DNA of 64,000 bases, from contig JACCIC010000027.1 of the NCBI GenBank assembly GCA_018907035.1, positions 1,721,501 to 1,785,500 on the forward strand. The letters run 5' to 3'. Position 1 is the first letter of the stretch; every line of letters starts with the position of its first letter. Positions 55,177 to 64,000 of this stretch are shown piece after piece. The notes beneath the pieces were generated by a model that searched no databases, was not told where the DNA came from, and saw nothing but the letters and a program-made list of their open reading frames with translations. Both the position numbers and the translations under genes were made by a program. Source of the stretch: Sycobia sp. Sy_11. Its lineage: Eukaryota; Arthropoda; Insecta; Hymenoptera; Epichrysomallidae.

Positions 55177-55914
55177 TCAGGTATGTGAATAAGTCTTTCC
55201 CGTTTTTTTTCAAATTTTGAGCCTTTATTGTGAAAAAATGGTTACAAATGAATTATTGAAAGTATTGGCCATCGCTAGCTACAACTTTTTCCCATCTTTC
55301 TGGCAACATACGAATCCCGTTGCGAAAAAATTCGACCGGTTTGGCCTCTATCCAGTCATCCACCCATTTTTTGGCTTCCTCGTAGGAATGGAAGTGCTGG
55401 TCAGCCAGGCCATGCGTCATCGATCTGAAGAGATGGTAATCAGACGGAGCAACGTCTGGACTATACGGCGGGTGGGGTAGGACTTCCCATTTGAGCGTTT
55501 CTAAGTATGTTTTCACCGGCGGTGCAACATGTGGGCGAGCATTGTCATGTTGCAAAATAACTTTGTCGTGCCTGTCGGAGTATTGTGGCCGTTTTTCTCG
55601 CAGTGCGCGGCTCAAACGCATCAATTGTCGTCGATAGACCTCGCCTGTGATCCTTTCATTCGGTTTCAGAAGCTCATAGTAAACCACACCTAGCTGATCC
55701 CACCATATACAGAGCATGAGCTTGGCGCCATGAATATTTGGCTTGGCCGTCGATGATGATGCATGGCCGGGTAGTCCCCATGATTTTCTTCGCTTCGGAT
55801 TATCGTAACGTATCCACTTTTCATCGCCAGTCACGATACGATGCAGAAAACCCTTTCTTTTATGTCGCTGAAGCAGCTGTTCGCAAGTGAAAAACGCCGT
55901 TCGACGTCTCTCAG
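55177..55914 (-). mobile_element. mariner, copy C, 5' truncated, inverted relative to A and B
   Basis: Starts with the 3' terminal repeat (TCAGGTATGTGAATAAGTCT) after TA at 55175-55176 and continues to a breakpoint at 55914 (CTCTCAG), where identity with copies A and B ends inside the transposase gene. Confidence 0.95.
55253..55914 (-). pseudogene. mariner transposase 3' half, copy C
   Basis: The first residues (LRDVERRF) are followed by a one-base deletion in a T-run (five T instead of six), which shifts the frame. From TGDEKWIRYDNPKRRKSWGL the frame is open to the end (SDGQYF), with all three catalytic Asp. The N-terminal DNA-binding half is absent, so it cannot transpose itself. Closer to copy B than to A at the diagnostic residues (R, A-K, V, A). 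Confidence 0.93.
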
Positions 55915-56049
55915 TATATATGGTATAAAACGCACGTGTGAGAAATAAAATTTTAGATTCTTAATGACCACCTTTCGAAGTACGCATTTTGAAGTATAAT
56001 AAATTCTACAAACTTCAAATATTCGCATTTATGTTTGAGCGCAGGAATA

Positions 56050-58326
56050 TAATATAATATGTAGAGTTGTACTTAAAAATGAATTCTATAATCTATGTTA
56101 CGACGTAACAAATGTAGTTTAAAAAAAATGCGGATAAAATTGAATCAATTCAAGAATGGATCTGGAAAATTTATAAAAGTTTTTGGATCTTATAGACTTA
56201 AGTCTGCCTAGAAACCTTTGTCGCTATTGAATTTTTCCTTCATACTACTGATTATACAATCTATAGCAGCAATCTAAATTTCAATTTCAAATTTTTGTTT
56301 CTTATTAATCGGTGAATCATTACAAACTTCTGCAGCTAATCTTTTTTTCTACGGTTTCGAATCATTTTGAAAGAATCATTTACAATAATCTCACATTCTT
56401 TTTCCTCTAATTTATTATTTGCCCGTTTAACAAACGTATTAGTTTGTTCTTTTACAGTATTAAAATCGTTTCGAATACTTTTTAGTTCATTTAAAGTCAC
56501 ATATATCATTCTACTCGCTGTAGTATATCCAATCCTACAGTCTGCAGATATTTCGAGAGTGGTGTGGCAACAGCAAAAATTATCAGAAATGATTTTGTCA
56601 TTAAAATTATTTCAAATTAAGTTAAGTTGTCAATAAAATTTTGAGCTTGATAAGCCTTCGAACTATGATTTCTTGTGCTGGAATTTCGAATTGTATCCAT
56701 AGTCACGAACAATTCAATGTACAGACTTTTAGTTGGATCTTCGAAGTCTCCAAATATTTTAATTACAGTGGGATCTTTAGCCCACCACCTTATATCGCCA
56801 ATTAAATTTAAATGCTGCTCTGTGTCAGTATTATTTTTTCATATATTCATCCTCGTATTTGACTCTCTTAAGAAACTTGCAATGCAATTTAACAAGCGAA
56901 ACATATTTTCTATTATAGATTTTGTACAATCACAAATGACTAGATTAAATCTGTAAGCATAATACCAGACATGCATTTGCTCAGCAGATACGGTACTTAA
57001 CCAATGATTAAATTCATTGTATACTCCTCTCATATTAGCTGCTCCATCTGTAGAACTGCCTATACATTTTACCAAGCCTATTACAAGATCTTCCAAACAC
57101 TTTTTCAAAAGTTCAAAAATAGACTACCAGTTGAGCATTCATTTTTTACCATAGTAATTAATCTTTCGCGTACAATACTGTGACAATCGACGTATCGTAT
57201 AATGATTGAAAACTGATTACTCACCGATGTCTCCTGTGTTGAATAGATTTGAATAGAAAATATCCCTGCATCTTTAATTTCATTAATAATTTTGTTTCAT
57301 TACATTATTAATCACTTTTATGACATTTTTAACCATATTTTTCGATAAAAGAGTCACTAAACTTCCTCTTCAGTGACCTTTAAGATCTCAATTTTGTCGA
57401 TTATTATGCACTATCGTACTTTCTTTTACTACTTCGTTTACATGCGTTTCTAAAAGAGGATCAAATTTTGCTATTAATAATATTAGTTCTAAAAAATTAC
57501 CATGATCTCTTTTGTCGCTATGCAAACTATATCCACTCTCGTTACATGAACCTCGAAAAGATAAACCTCTTTTAACTATTACTTTGACTACTTTTACTAC
57601 TTTTACCATTATATTTCTACGTTTATCAATAAGACTTTTATTTAACTTTATAGGATCATTATGCAGTCTATTAAATATGCTAAATTGACTAGTTTTCATA
57701 AATAATTTGTGAACATTTTGACGATGAGCTTTTGTGTTTTCATGCTCTTCTGATTTTTGAGTCAAGCGTAACCGGTAATTAAAGCATTCAGAAATACACA
57801 AATATTTTTTATGGATTGAATATCGTTGTTACAATCATGAATTGTTATAATTGAAACATAGTATAAATATAACAATAAAGTGATTTGTCTTTTTCAGAGA
57901 AAGATACCCACTGTCTTTTGACATTAGTTTTTGTGAAATAGACTTTTCTTAGTACAAATGGTAATCCTGATACATGTAAGGGTTGATAAGGATGATATTT
58001 TACATAATTTTTAATGCAAGAATCATCCGGTTTCTTAAAATATCTAAAATTCTTATCTTTATTCAAAGAAATTGCATTTTTTCATCAACATTTTTATCAC
58101 GTTTTTCTTGATTCTCAGATTCTGATACATTACAGGCTTCGATTTTTTCCAGATTATTCTGAACTATGGTCGTTGTTTCGTTGGTTCTATTATTATATCC
58201 TTAAAATATATCTTTGAAAGGAAAACAAGATTTTGCATCAGCTTCACGCAGTTTTTATTTTTTTATTAGCAGTTTTTCAGCTCCACCTTTAACAGTTTTT
58301 ATTTTATCATTACTTATATTTGACAT
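56050..58326 (-). pseudogene. hAT transposase-like (ZMYM1/TTF-type) pseudogene
   Basis: Start MSNISNDKIKTVKGGAEKLL at 58326, then a stop-rich Lys-rich N-terminus. The TTF-type zinc finger region reads YHPYQPLHVSGLPFVLRKVY and KRQWVSFSEKDKSLYCYI (58066-57845), then EEHENTKAHRQNVH, KRGLSFRGSCNESGYSLHSD and DHGNFLELILLIAKFDPLLE (57801-57388). The catalytic hAT block GSSTDGAANMRGVYN and MHVWYYAYRFNLVICD are at 57108-56839, with C-terminal GDIRWWAKDPTVIKIFGDFE near 56790. Many stops and frameshifts. This is the ZMYM1-like hAT group; the final dimerisation segment is lost near the mariner copy C. No terminal repeats were found. Confidence 0.85.
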
Positions 58327-58426
58327 CAATGCGTTTATACTTCTCTATAATATATATAAAATTAAAATACAATAGTGTTTCTGATTCCTTCCAATATATT
58401 TGTATGATGAATTAAACAATTTTACT

Positions 58427-58471
<45 letters not shown>

Positions 58472-59759
58472 TTGAGAATTGCGGAGATTTCAAAACTGTC
58501 AAGCACAAAAGATTCCGTACTTTTCATGGTAGGTGGTTTTTTCACCAGAGTGAGCGCTAAAGTGCCGGTCTCGCCGCCTGCCGGTAAGTCGAGCAACTAT
58601 GCCCCGTATACCGCTATAGCGGGAGTGCTGTACTATGCATATCATATCAGTTTCTCGAATATTTCTATTATCATGTAAATAGCCTAACACTAATCAATAA
58701 TAGAGTGCATCTAATATCTATTTTGCCAGAAGAAATACCAATAATCATCTTTTTCTACGGGTATCTGTAACTATAGAAATTGTGCGATTACATTTATCAG
58801 AAGTCATGCCGAAAGAAGCTTTGTGACTTTATAGTTTGCCATTATTATTTATCTTGTATTTTTCGGCCGAACCGGTCCTGTGAGAACATTGGCCCATCGG
58901 TGATTGCACCGATCCATTTATATTGTCAGTCCGTCTCTGATTCACATATTATGTAAAGAGTTCATCTTGAAATTTTTTTCCCTCTATCATTGTATTACTA
59001 GAATATTCTGTCTTTATAGTATATAACAATGTTTTTGAAGTGGACGATAATCCAGGAACTAAGCGTCTCTTTAAAATCACTATTAGAGATTCTAAATGTT
59101 TTTTTCTTATTTTGTTTTTTACTATCCAAATTCCCAGTTCATTTATTTCTGGTTCTTCTTCAACTTAATTTTACAAAGATTGTAAAATTTCTTCCTCACA
59201 TATTCTATCATTATTACTTATGCCTACAAATGAATTACTGACACTTAAATTAGTTTCACTGATATCGACATATTTAAACTAATTGTCACTGCTTCTATGC
59301 GTATACTATATGAAGTTTTACTTAAATCACTTTCATATTGAGAAAAAAATTTGTTTGATTCAAAAAAATATTTGTAGTAAATAATCATTTTCTTGGATTC
59401 ACAAAATATTTATTTCACTTCAGAAAATGTCTCTTAACTTAAACAAATATTTCCTTAAAGTTCATTATTTTTTCATTAAAAAAATTTACTTGTAATAAAA
59501 AGAACCATTTCTCGAATAAAAAAAATTATTAAAAATTAATAAGAAATTTATTTATGTCAGGCATTCTATTTATTAAATCAAGAAATCAATGTTAATGGAT
59601 GTCAAAGAAGCTGATTGTTACATTATTAAAGTTTGATGCGTTTGCGTTACGTTGTGATTGAATGAGAATAAGGATATTGATTATATTAATAACTGCATTA
59701 AATTAATAAATATTTTTATCGGCTAATATATAATATATAATAGAATATATTAGTTAAAA
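58327..59759. other. non-coding stretch with (TA)n at 58430-58470
   Basis: AT-rich apart from a GC-richer block at 58555-58640 (CCGGTCTCGCCGCCTGCCGG) and a small perfect stem ATCGGTG-ATTG-CACCGAT near 58900. No coding evidence. Confidence 0.4.
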
Positions 59760-61210
59760 TAATGACAGTCAGGCTGTCCTTGTTTATGATCACCCCCGTA
59801 GAATCTGAAATAAAACTTATTACTACAATAAATTATATCAGAAAATTAAAAATAAAAATTAAAATAAATTAATAATAAAATAAAAATAAAAATAAAAATA
59901 CAATAATAAGTAAAATAAAATTAAAAAAAAAATAATAATAAAAGTACTTATTCTATGTTAGTAAAGGACAACTTGACTGCCCCCCATCACCTTAAATTTA
60001 TGATCACCTTCTTCTCCCACGTTTTGAACCGATACAATTCATCCTCAGGAACTAAACTAAAATAAAAAACCGAGCGTGCTACATTATATTCCCCATCCTC
60101 ACTCTAAATTTATTAGCATAATATTTATAGGACCCCCTCTTTTTTTCTTCAACTTAAATGCGAAATACAAATTCTATATTAATAAGGAATGATAAGGGTC
60201 GTCCAATTTACTCGATTCTAACATTAAATTTACATTATTGGGATTTTTCAAAATATGAATATTTTCAAGAGTTTCTCTTTTATATTTATTCTTAATACCA
60301 TGTTCCAAAATATTTACATTTTCAAAGTCAAAAGAATGTAACAAGTTTAAACTATGTTCTTTTAGTCCGGATGTACCATTCATGCTTCGTAAGCTATATT
60401 GATGTTCATATATTCTTTGTTTGAGGAACCTTTCCGTTTGTCCAATATAATATTTGCCACAATCCTTACAATTTATTTTATATACTACTCCTGTTTTCAA
60501 ACCTTTATCATCCTTATCTTTACAATTATTAAATAGCTTTCTAATACTACTATTATTATTTGTAAAGTACACTTGAATCTTATGTTTTTTAAATGCACTT
60601 CTAATTCTTTCGGATAATCCTCTTACATATGGTAATATCATGATTTTATTATTATTATCCCTCTTTCCATATTACGTTCTCTAGTGCTATTATAAATTTG
60701 ATCCACTCTCTCTGCAATCACTTTATCCACAAAGTCTATTGGATAATCATTGTTAATGAATATCTCTTTAACTAATTTTAAATAATCTTTTCTAAAATCT
60801 CTGTGTGATAACTTGATTGCTCTGTCGATGACTCCCATTACAGTACCTATCTTGTTTCCGAATAGATGGTGTGAGTTAAAAATTGCACAACCTACCTGAC
60901 CATGTAGGTTTTCTGTACCAATTTTATTTTACTCTGTTATTACTAACTCTAATAACATTGACGTCCAAAAACTTAATTTATTATCTGATTCTAATTCCTT
61001 TGTATATTTAATTCTATCATGGATGGAATTAAAAATATCCACTATTTCGTCTACACACCTTACTGGCACAATTGTAAAGATGTCATCGGCATATCTTTTA
61101 TAGATAATTGGTTCAAAATTCAACTTATGTAATGCAATATTTTCTAATTTTTTCATTACTCAATTAGTAATCACCGGTGATAAAGGTGATCCCATTGGAC
61201 AGCCATATAA
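59760..61210 (-). mobile_element. Penelope-like element, copy 3 (5' truncated, decayed)
   Basis: Shares with copy 2 the 3' block (ATGACAGTCAG-CTGTCCTTGT, CACCCCCGTAGA), the A-rich tract, and RT/GIY-YIG coding. A decayed hammerhead-like segment (CCTGAGGATGA ... CAAAACG) lies at about 60020-60056. The 5' break at 61210 adjoins a Gypsy fragment. Confidence 0.85.
60174..61206 (-). pseudogene. Penelope-like RT-GIY-YIG, copy 3
   Basis: From 61206: CPMGSPLSPVIT and then a stop (TGA), KRYADDIFTIV (catalytic motif as YADD), LSFWTSMLLE after a frameshift, GVIDRAIKLSHRDFRKDY (60838-60638) and PYVRGLSERIRSAFKKHKIQ (60641 on). The GIY-YIG domain GVVYKINCKDCGKYYIGQTE and IYEHQYSLRS is intact to the stop at 60174. 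At least three frame breaks. More similar to copy 1 than to copy 2 in wording (for example INCKDCGKYYI). Confidence 0.88.
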
Positions 61211-61730
61211 TCGCGAACTCTTTGCGGCCTTCGTAGCTGTAAAACATTAAGCAGCATATTAAAAGGTAGGCCAATCCAGCTCCTGACCGATTATAAGCTG
61301 TTAGTCTACGCTACAAGTCAGCCTCCAGACAAAGCGTCTCCGAGACAAGCGAGACATTTTGATTTGCTTCTCTAATTTCCGATCTTTTTGGGTTATACGA
61401 AAGACGAGGCAATACCATGGCAGAAGCCCTCTCAAGAGTCGAGACAATCGACATGCCCTACATTCTTTTACTGGGTCAACTAGCGCGTCAGCAGGTTTTT
61501 CTCTTCAACCAATTACCTTTGATGAAACGTCACTGTACAGCGCGATCGATAGTAACGACATACGATCTGACATCCCATGCCAACTAACATACACGATCTG
61601 TCTGTCGATTATATCCTTTGATGTGCTTCGAACACGAACCACTTTTGTCGGACTGGGCGTATCTTGGAAGACCCATACAATAGGTTGCTGTTTTTTTGGG
61701 CTCATACGCATAGATCCAAGATTTGTCACG
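61211..61730 (+). pseudogene. Gypsy RNase H and integrase N-terminal fragment
   Basis: Plus strand, changing frames: RELFAAFVAVKH, PDKASPRQARHFDLL, then ADALSRVETIDMPYI-type RNase H end (about 61415-61460), and PITFDETSLYSAID and DIPCQLTYTI leading toward the integrase zinc region. This is a third Gypsy lineage in the window (RNase H end DALSRVE). No longer functional. Confidence 0.75.
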
Positions 61731-61818
61731 ATATTTGGAGGTTGTGTATCTATCAATAACTTTGCAACAATATATTTCAGCGTTTCTTTTGCTTTCGTTT
61801 ATTTTATCGAGCAAAATC

Positions 61819-62462
61819 ATGGCAAGTTTCCAGCCAAATAAACGTCATTTGCTGGAAGTGCTGCTTCTATTCTTTTATATAAGGAAAATTGCGACTGAAC
61901 CATATCATTTGCGTTCGGAAACTTATGGGGTGGAACATAATATTGAAGAATCGACGTGTAGCGAGTAGTTCAAACGTTTTCAAAATGGTGATTTTGAAGT
62001 TACAGATAAGAGTCGCTTCGGAAAGCCGAAAAGTATTCAAGACCAGGAATTAGACACTTTACTGAATGAGAATAGGTGTCAGATTCATTAAAAACATTCT
62101 GTATCATTGAGTGTCACGTAATAAATCGTTCCCTTCGCCTAAAAATACTGAGATTCATTAAAAAGTTTGAAAATTAAATGCCGAACGAATTGAAGCCGAG
62201 ACGTCGATCGGTGATTTTGTATGTCAGAAAAGTTGCCGCAACGGTATAAAAATAAGTCATTTATGAACCATTTTGTCACTGGTGACGAAAAATGGATTTA
62301 TTATGATAACCCTAAATGCAGAAAATCGTGTACCAATCCCGGCAAGCCCGCCCAATTGACGCCGAATCGAAATATTCGCGTAAATAAGATCGGGGTCTGC
62401 ATATTGTGGGATCAAAGGGTGTCGTATACTATGAACTGCTTCCGAGTGGTCCAGATGTTTTA
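61819..62462 (+). pseudogene. third mariner lineage, N-terminal part of transposase
   Basis: Starts MASFQPNKRHLLEVLLLFFY and continues with FKRFQNGDFEVTDKSRFGKP and QDQELDTLLNENR, then stops and shifts, resuming at 62221 with NHFVTGDEKWIYYDNPKCRK (first catalytic Asp) and GVCILWDQ. Coding similarity is lost after 62462, before the second Asp. Related to, but clearly distinct from, copies A-C. TAG at 61966 and several indels. A possible 5' end with a TIR-like GGTTGTGTATCTATCAATAA lies near 61740. Confidence 0.85.
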
Positions 62463-62839
62463 AATTTTAATATGTTGCATTGTCATTATTTTCACTGTAG
62501 TTTTGATATTTTTGAACATAACCTAACAATTAATGTAATTTATGTTACAAATCTTTTTAAAAATCTAATAAAATTTACTATGCGACTATGAAAATAGACC
62601 ATTTATGAGTGCGTTACAAAGTCCAGCTAGTAATTTTTCATAAAAAATTTCTCTCCGTGTAGCGTGGGTCACGGATCGGCACGCTGCATAACTTGGACGC
62701 CGCAATATTTAATAACTTTTGTTCAAATAGAAACACCACCTTTTTTTAAAATGGACTTTGTAAATGAAAGAATACAGAACAAAATAATATTTATTACAAT
62801 GGATTTTAGTTTGGTGTGGCCATGATACATTTATTTAGC

Positions 62840-62893
62840 AATTTAATCGTTTATACTTTTAAGTTAAGACTTAAAAGTATAAACGATTAAATT
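62840..62893. repeat. perfect inverted repeat, 25-bp arms, 4-base loop
   Basis: The left arm 62840-62864 (AATTTAATCGTTTATACTTT at its start) is the exact complement of 62869-62893; the loop is TAAG. Confidence 0.97.
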
Positions 62894-63978
62894 ATAAACA
62901 TTTTTTTCAAATTCACTATCAAATATTATATAATAAAGTATATAAATGAACAAAGTTCGGTATAGATGCGATTAATATAGTTTGATACAATCAATTTCAA
63001 GTATGAAGGTTTTAGAGTAAATTCATTAATTTTTTCATATGTGGATATGTTCCAAAAAAAATTTATTTATCAAAATCCTAAAATAGACCTTCATTAATTT
63101 TATATTGAGAAGCTGTAAAAAATTCAGACGATTTTGAAGTATTCAGTTATTTTCACAAATTTTGTGCAATTACTGTAAAAGAATTGACCATATAGAGTTT
63201 TGGAATATATTGATAATTTTGAACATATTGATATTTTAACCTTGATACATTATACAAAATTAACTTGAAATAACATAATTTCCTGATTTAAATATACATG
63301 TATTAGACAGTTGAAATATTAAAACCATATATAGAAACTATCCGTAAAAATTGTGCAAATTATGGAAATTTATAGAAGAAGAAAACTATAACAACACAAA
63401 CAAAGAGTGTAAACAAAAATGTATATGTCACCAGAATGTGCGATAGAATTTCTCTTGACAACGTTAAAATGGAAAATTTTAAATTAAAGGTCTCTTAAAC
63501 ATTTCATATCGAAATCTGTCGTTGGTTATATCTTTATTTGACTGATAGAAAGTATAGTGGCTTCATACTACAGCAAATTAAAAAATTATTTTGGATTTTT
63601 GATTTTTAACTGCGTTTACAAATATATTTCCACTATTTCAGTAAAATGTACATATATTAGTATAGATAACATATTATTGAAATTTTAATAATACTTTATC
63701 AAATTATCTTCGAACGTTAAATATCTCTGAATTATTACATGTTATAGACATGAACCATCGGATATAAAGGTATTTAAATAACATAACTTAACTATTGGTT
63801 TACAAAAAAATTTTAAGTTCAGCAAAAAAAGGTCTGGCACAAATAGACTCGAATTGCTAAACAAAGTGCTGGAAAACCAAGTTGATCAGCGTTATAAATT
63901 ATTTTGTGTATTACTATAAAATTACTTTACTTATATTAGTATAGTTTGTAATCATTTAAACGCTCTTCTTTATAATGT

Positions 63979-64000
63979 ATTATATATATATATATATATA
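63979..64000. repeat. (TA)n microsatellite at window end
   Basis: TA repeat running off the window. Confidence 0.9.

Larger units (their letters stand above)
62463..64000. other. AT-rich non-coding end of window
   Basis: No ORF of note. Holds the perfect hairpin at 62840-62893 and a (TA)n tract from 63979 to the end. Confidence 0.5.

Noticed and set aside
58895..58915. Short stem ATCGGTG/CACCGAT as a terminator or riboswitch
   Set aside because: Seven base pairs with no context; expected by chance in this length of sequence.

Overview
The window looks like insect nuclear DNA. It is AT-rich, with many (TA)n tracts, and holds mariner, hAT, Kolobok, Helitron, Polinton, Penelope-like, Ty1/copia and Ty3/Gypsy sequences. 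Several mariner lineages side by side would fit a hymenopteran such as an ant, but that is inference. I found no convincing host gene, tRNA, rRNA or CRISPR array. Almost everything recognisable is a mobile element or its remains, often nested, as in heterochromatin or a transposon graveyard.

Layout. 1-1222: intact-ORF mariner (copy A, 5' end cut by the window). 1682-2640: two abutting Penelope-like (PLE) reverse transcriptase pieces. 2641-4436: non-coding, possibly an LTR. 4437-6280: internally deleted copia element (minus). 6871-12036: decayed Gypsy (plus), tail to tail with a second decayed Gypsy, 12680-17103 (minus), which carries an irritans-like mariner insertion (15103-16371). 17104-18370: AT-rich with a duplicated block. 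About 18371-29430: a retrovirus-like Gypsy element (minus) with gag, pro, pol and env, itself carrying a mariner (copy B, 27367-28652). 29431-33466: AT-rich and purine-rich DNA with satellite-like repeats. 33471-36190: Kolobok DNA transposon with TTAA target duplications. 36343-36625: 60-bp minisatellite. About 38005-48723: most of a Polinton/Maverick. 48739-49227: Helitron helicase piece. 49301-50352: second irritans-like mariner. 51481-52500: LTR-like promoter region with a tandem array. 52769-54310: PLE with a long RT/GIY-YIG ORF and a hammerhead-like motif. 55177-55914: third copy of the first mariner, truncated and inverted. 56050-58326: hAT relic. 59760-61210: third PLE. 61211-61730: Gypsy RNase H/integrase scrap. 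61819-62462: yet another mariner. Then AT-rich DNA with a perfect hairpin.

The most interesting unit is the 18.4-29.4 kb element. Gag carries six CCHC zinc knuckles. The gag and pro frames overlap in the -1 sense and contain a G GGA AAT heptamer. The first protease ends on A AAA AAC directly before TGA, and the -1 frame after it encodes a second retropepsin that leads into RT, a layout resembling betaretroviruses. There is an AT-hook between RNase H and integrase, a D,D35E integrase, and a captured-looking class I membrane glycoprotein (signal peptide, ectodomain, TM, tail) that resembles chuvirus-type glycoproteins. The copy is dead: env has three in-frame stops, and gag and pol have stops and indels.

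The second is the Polinton: capsid proteins, adenovirus-like protease, a PLA2-like protein, packaging ATPase, integrase with chromodomain and a protein-primed DNA polymerase B. The polymerase contains a well-formed 72-bp intron.
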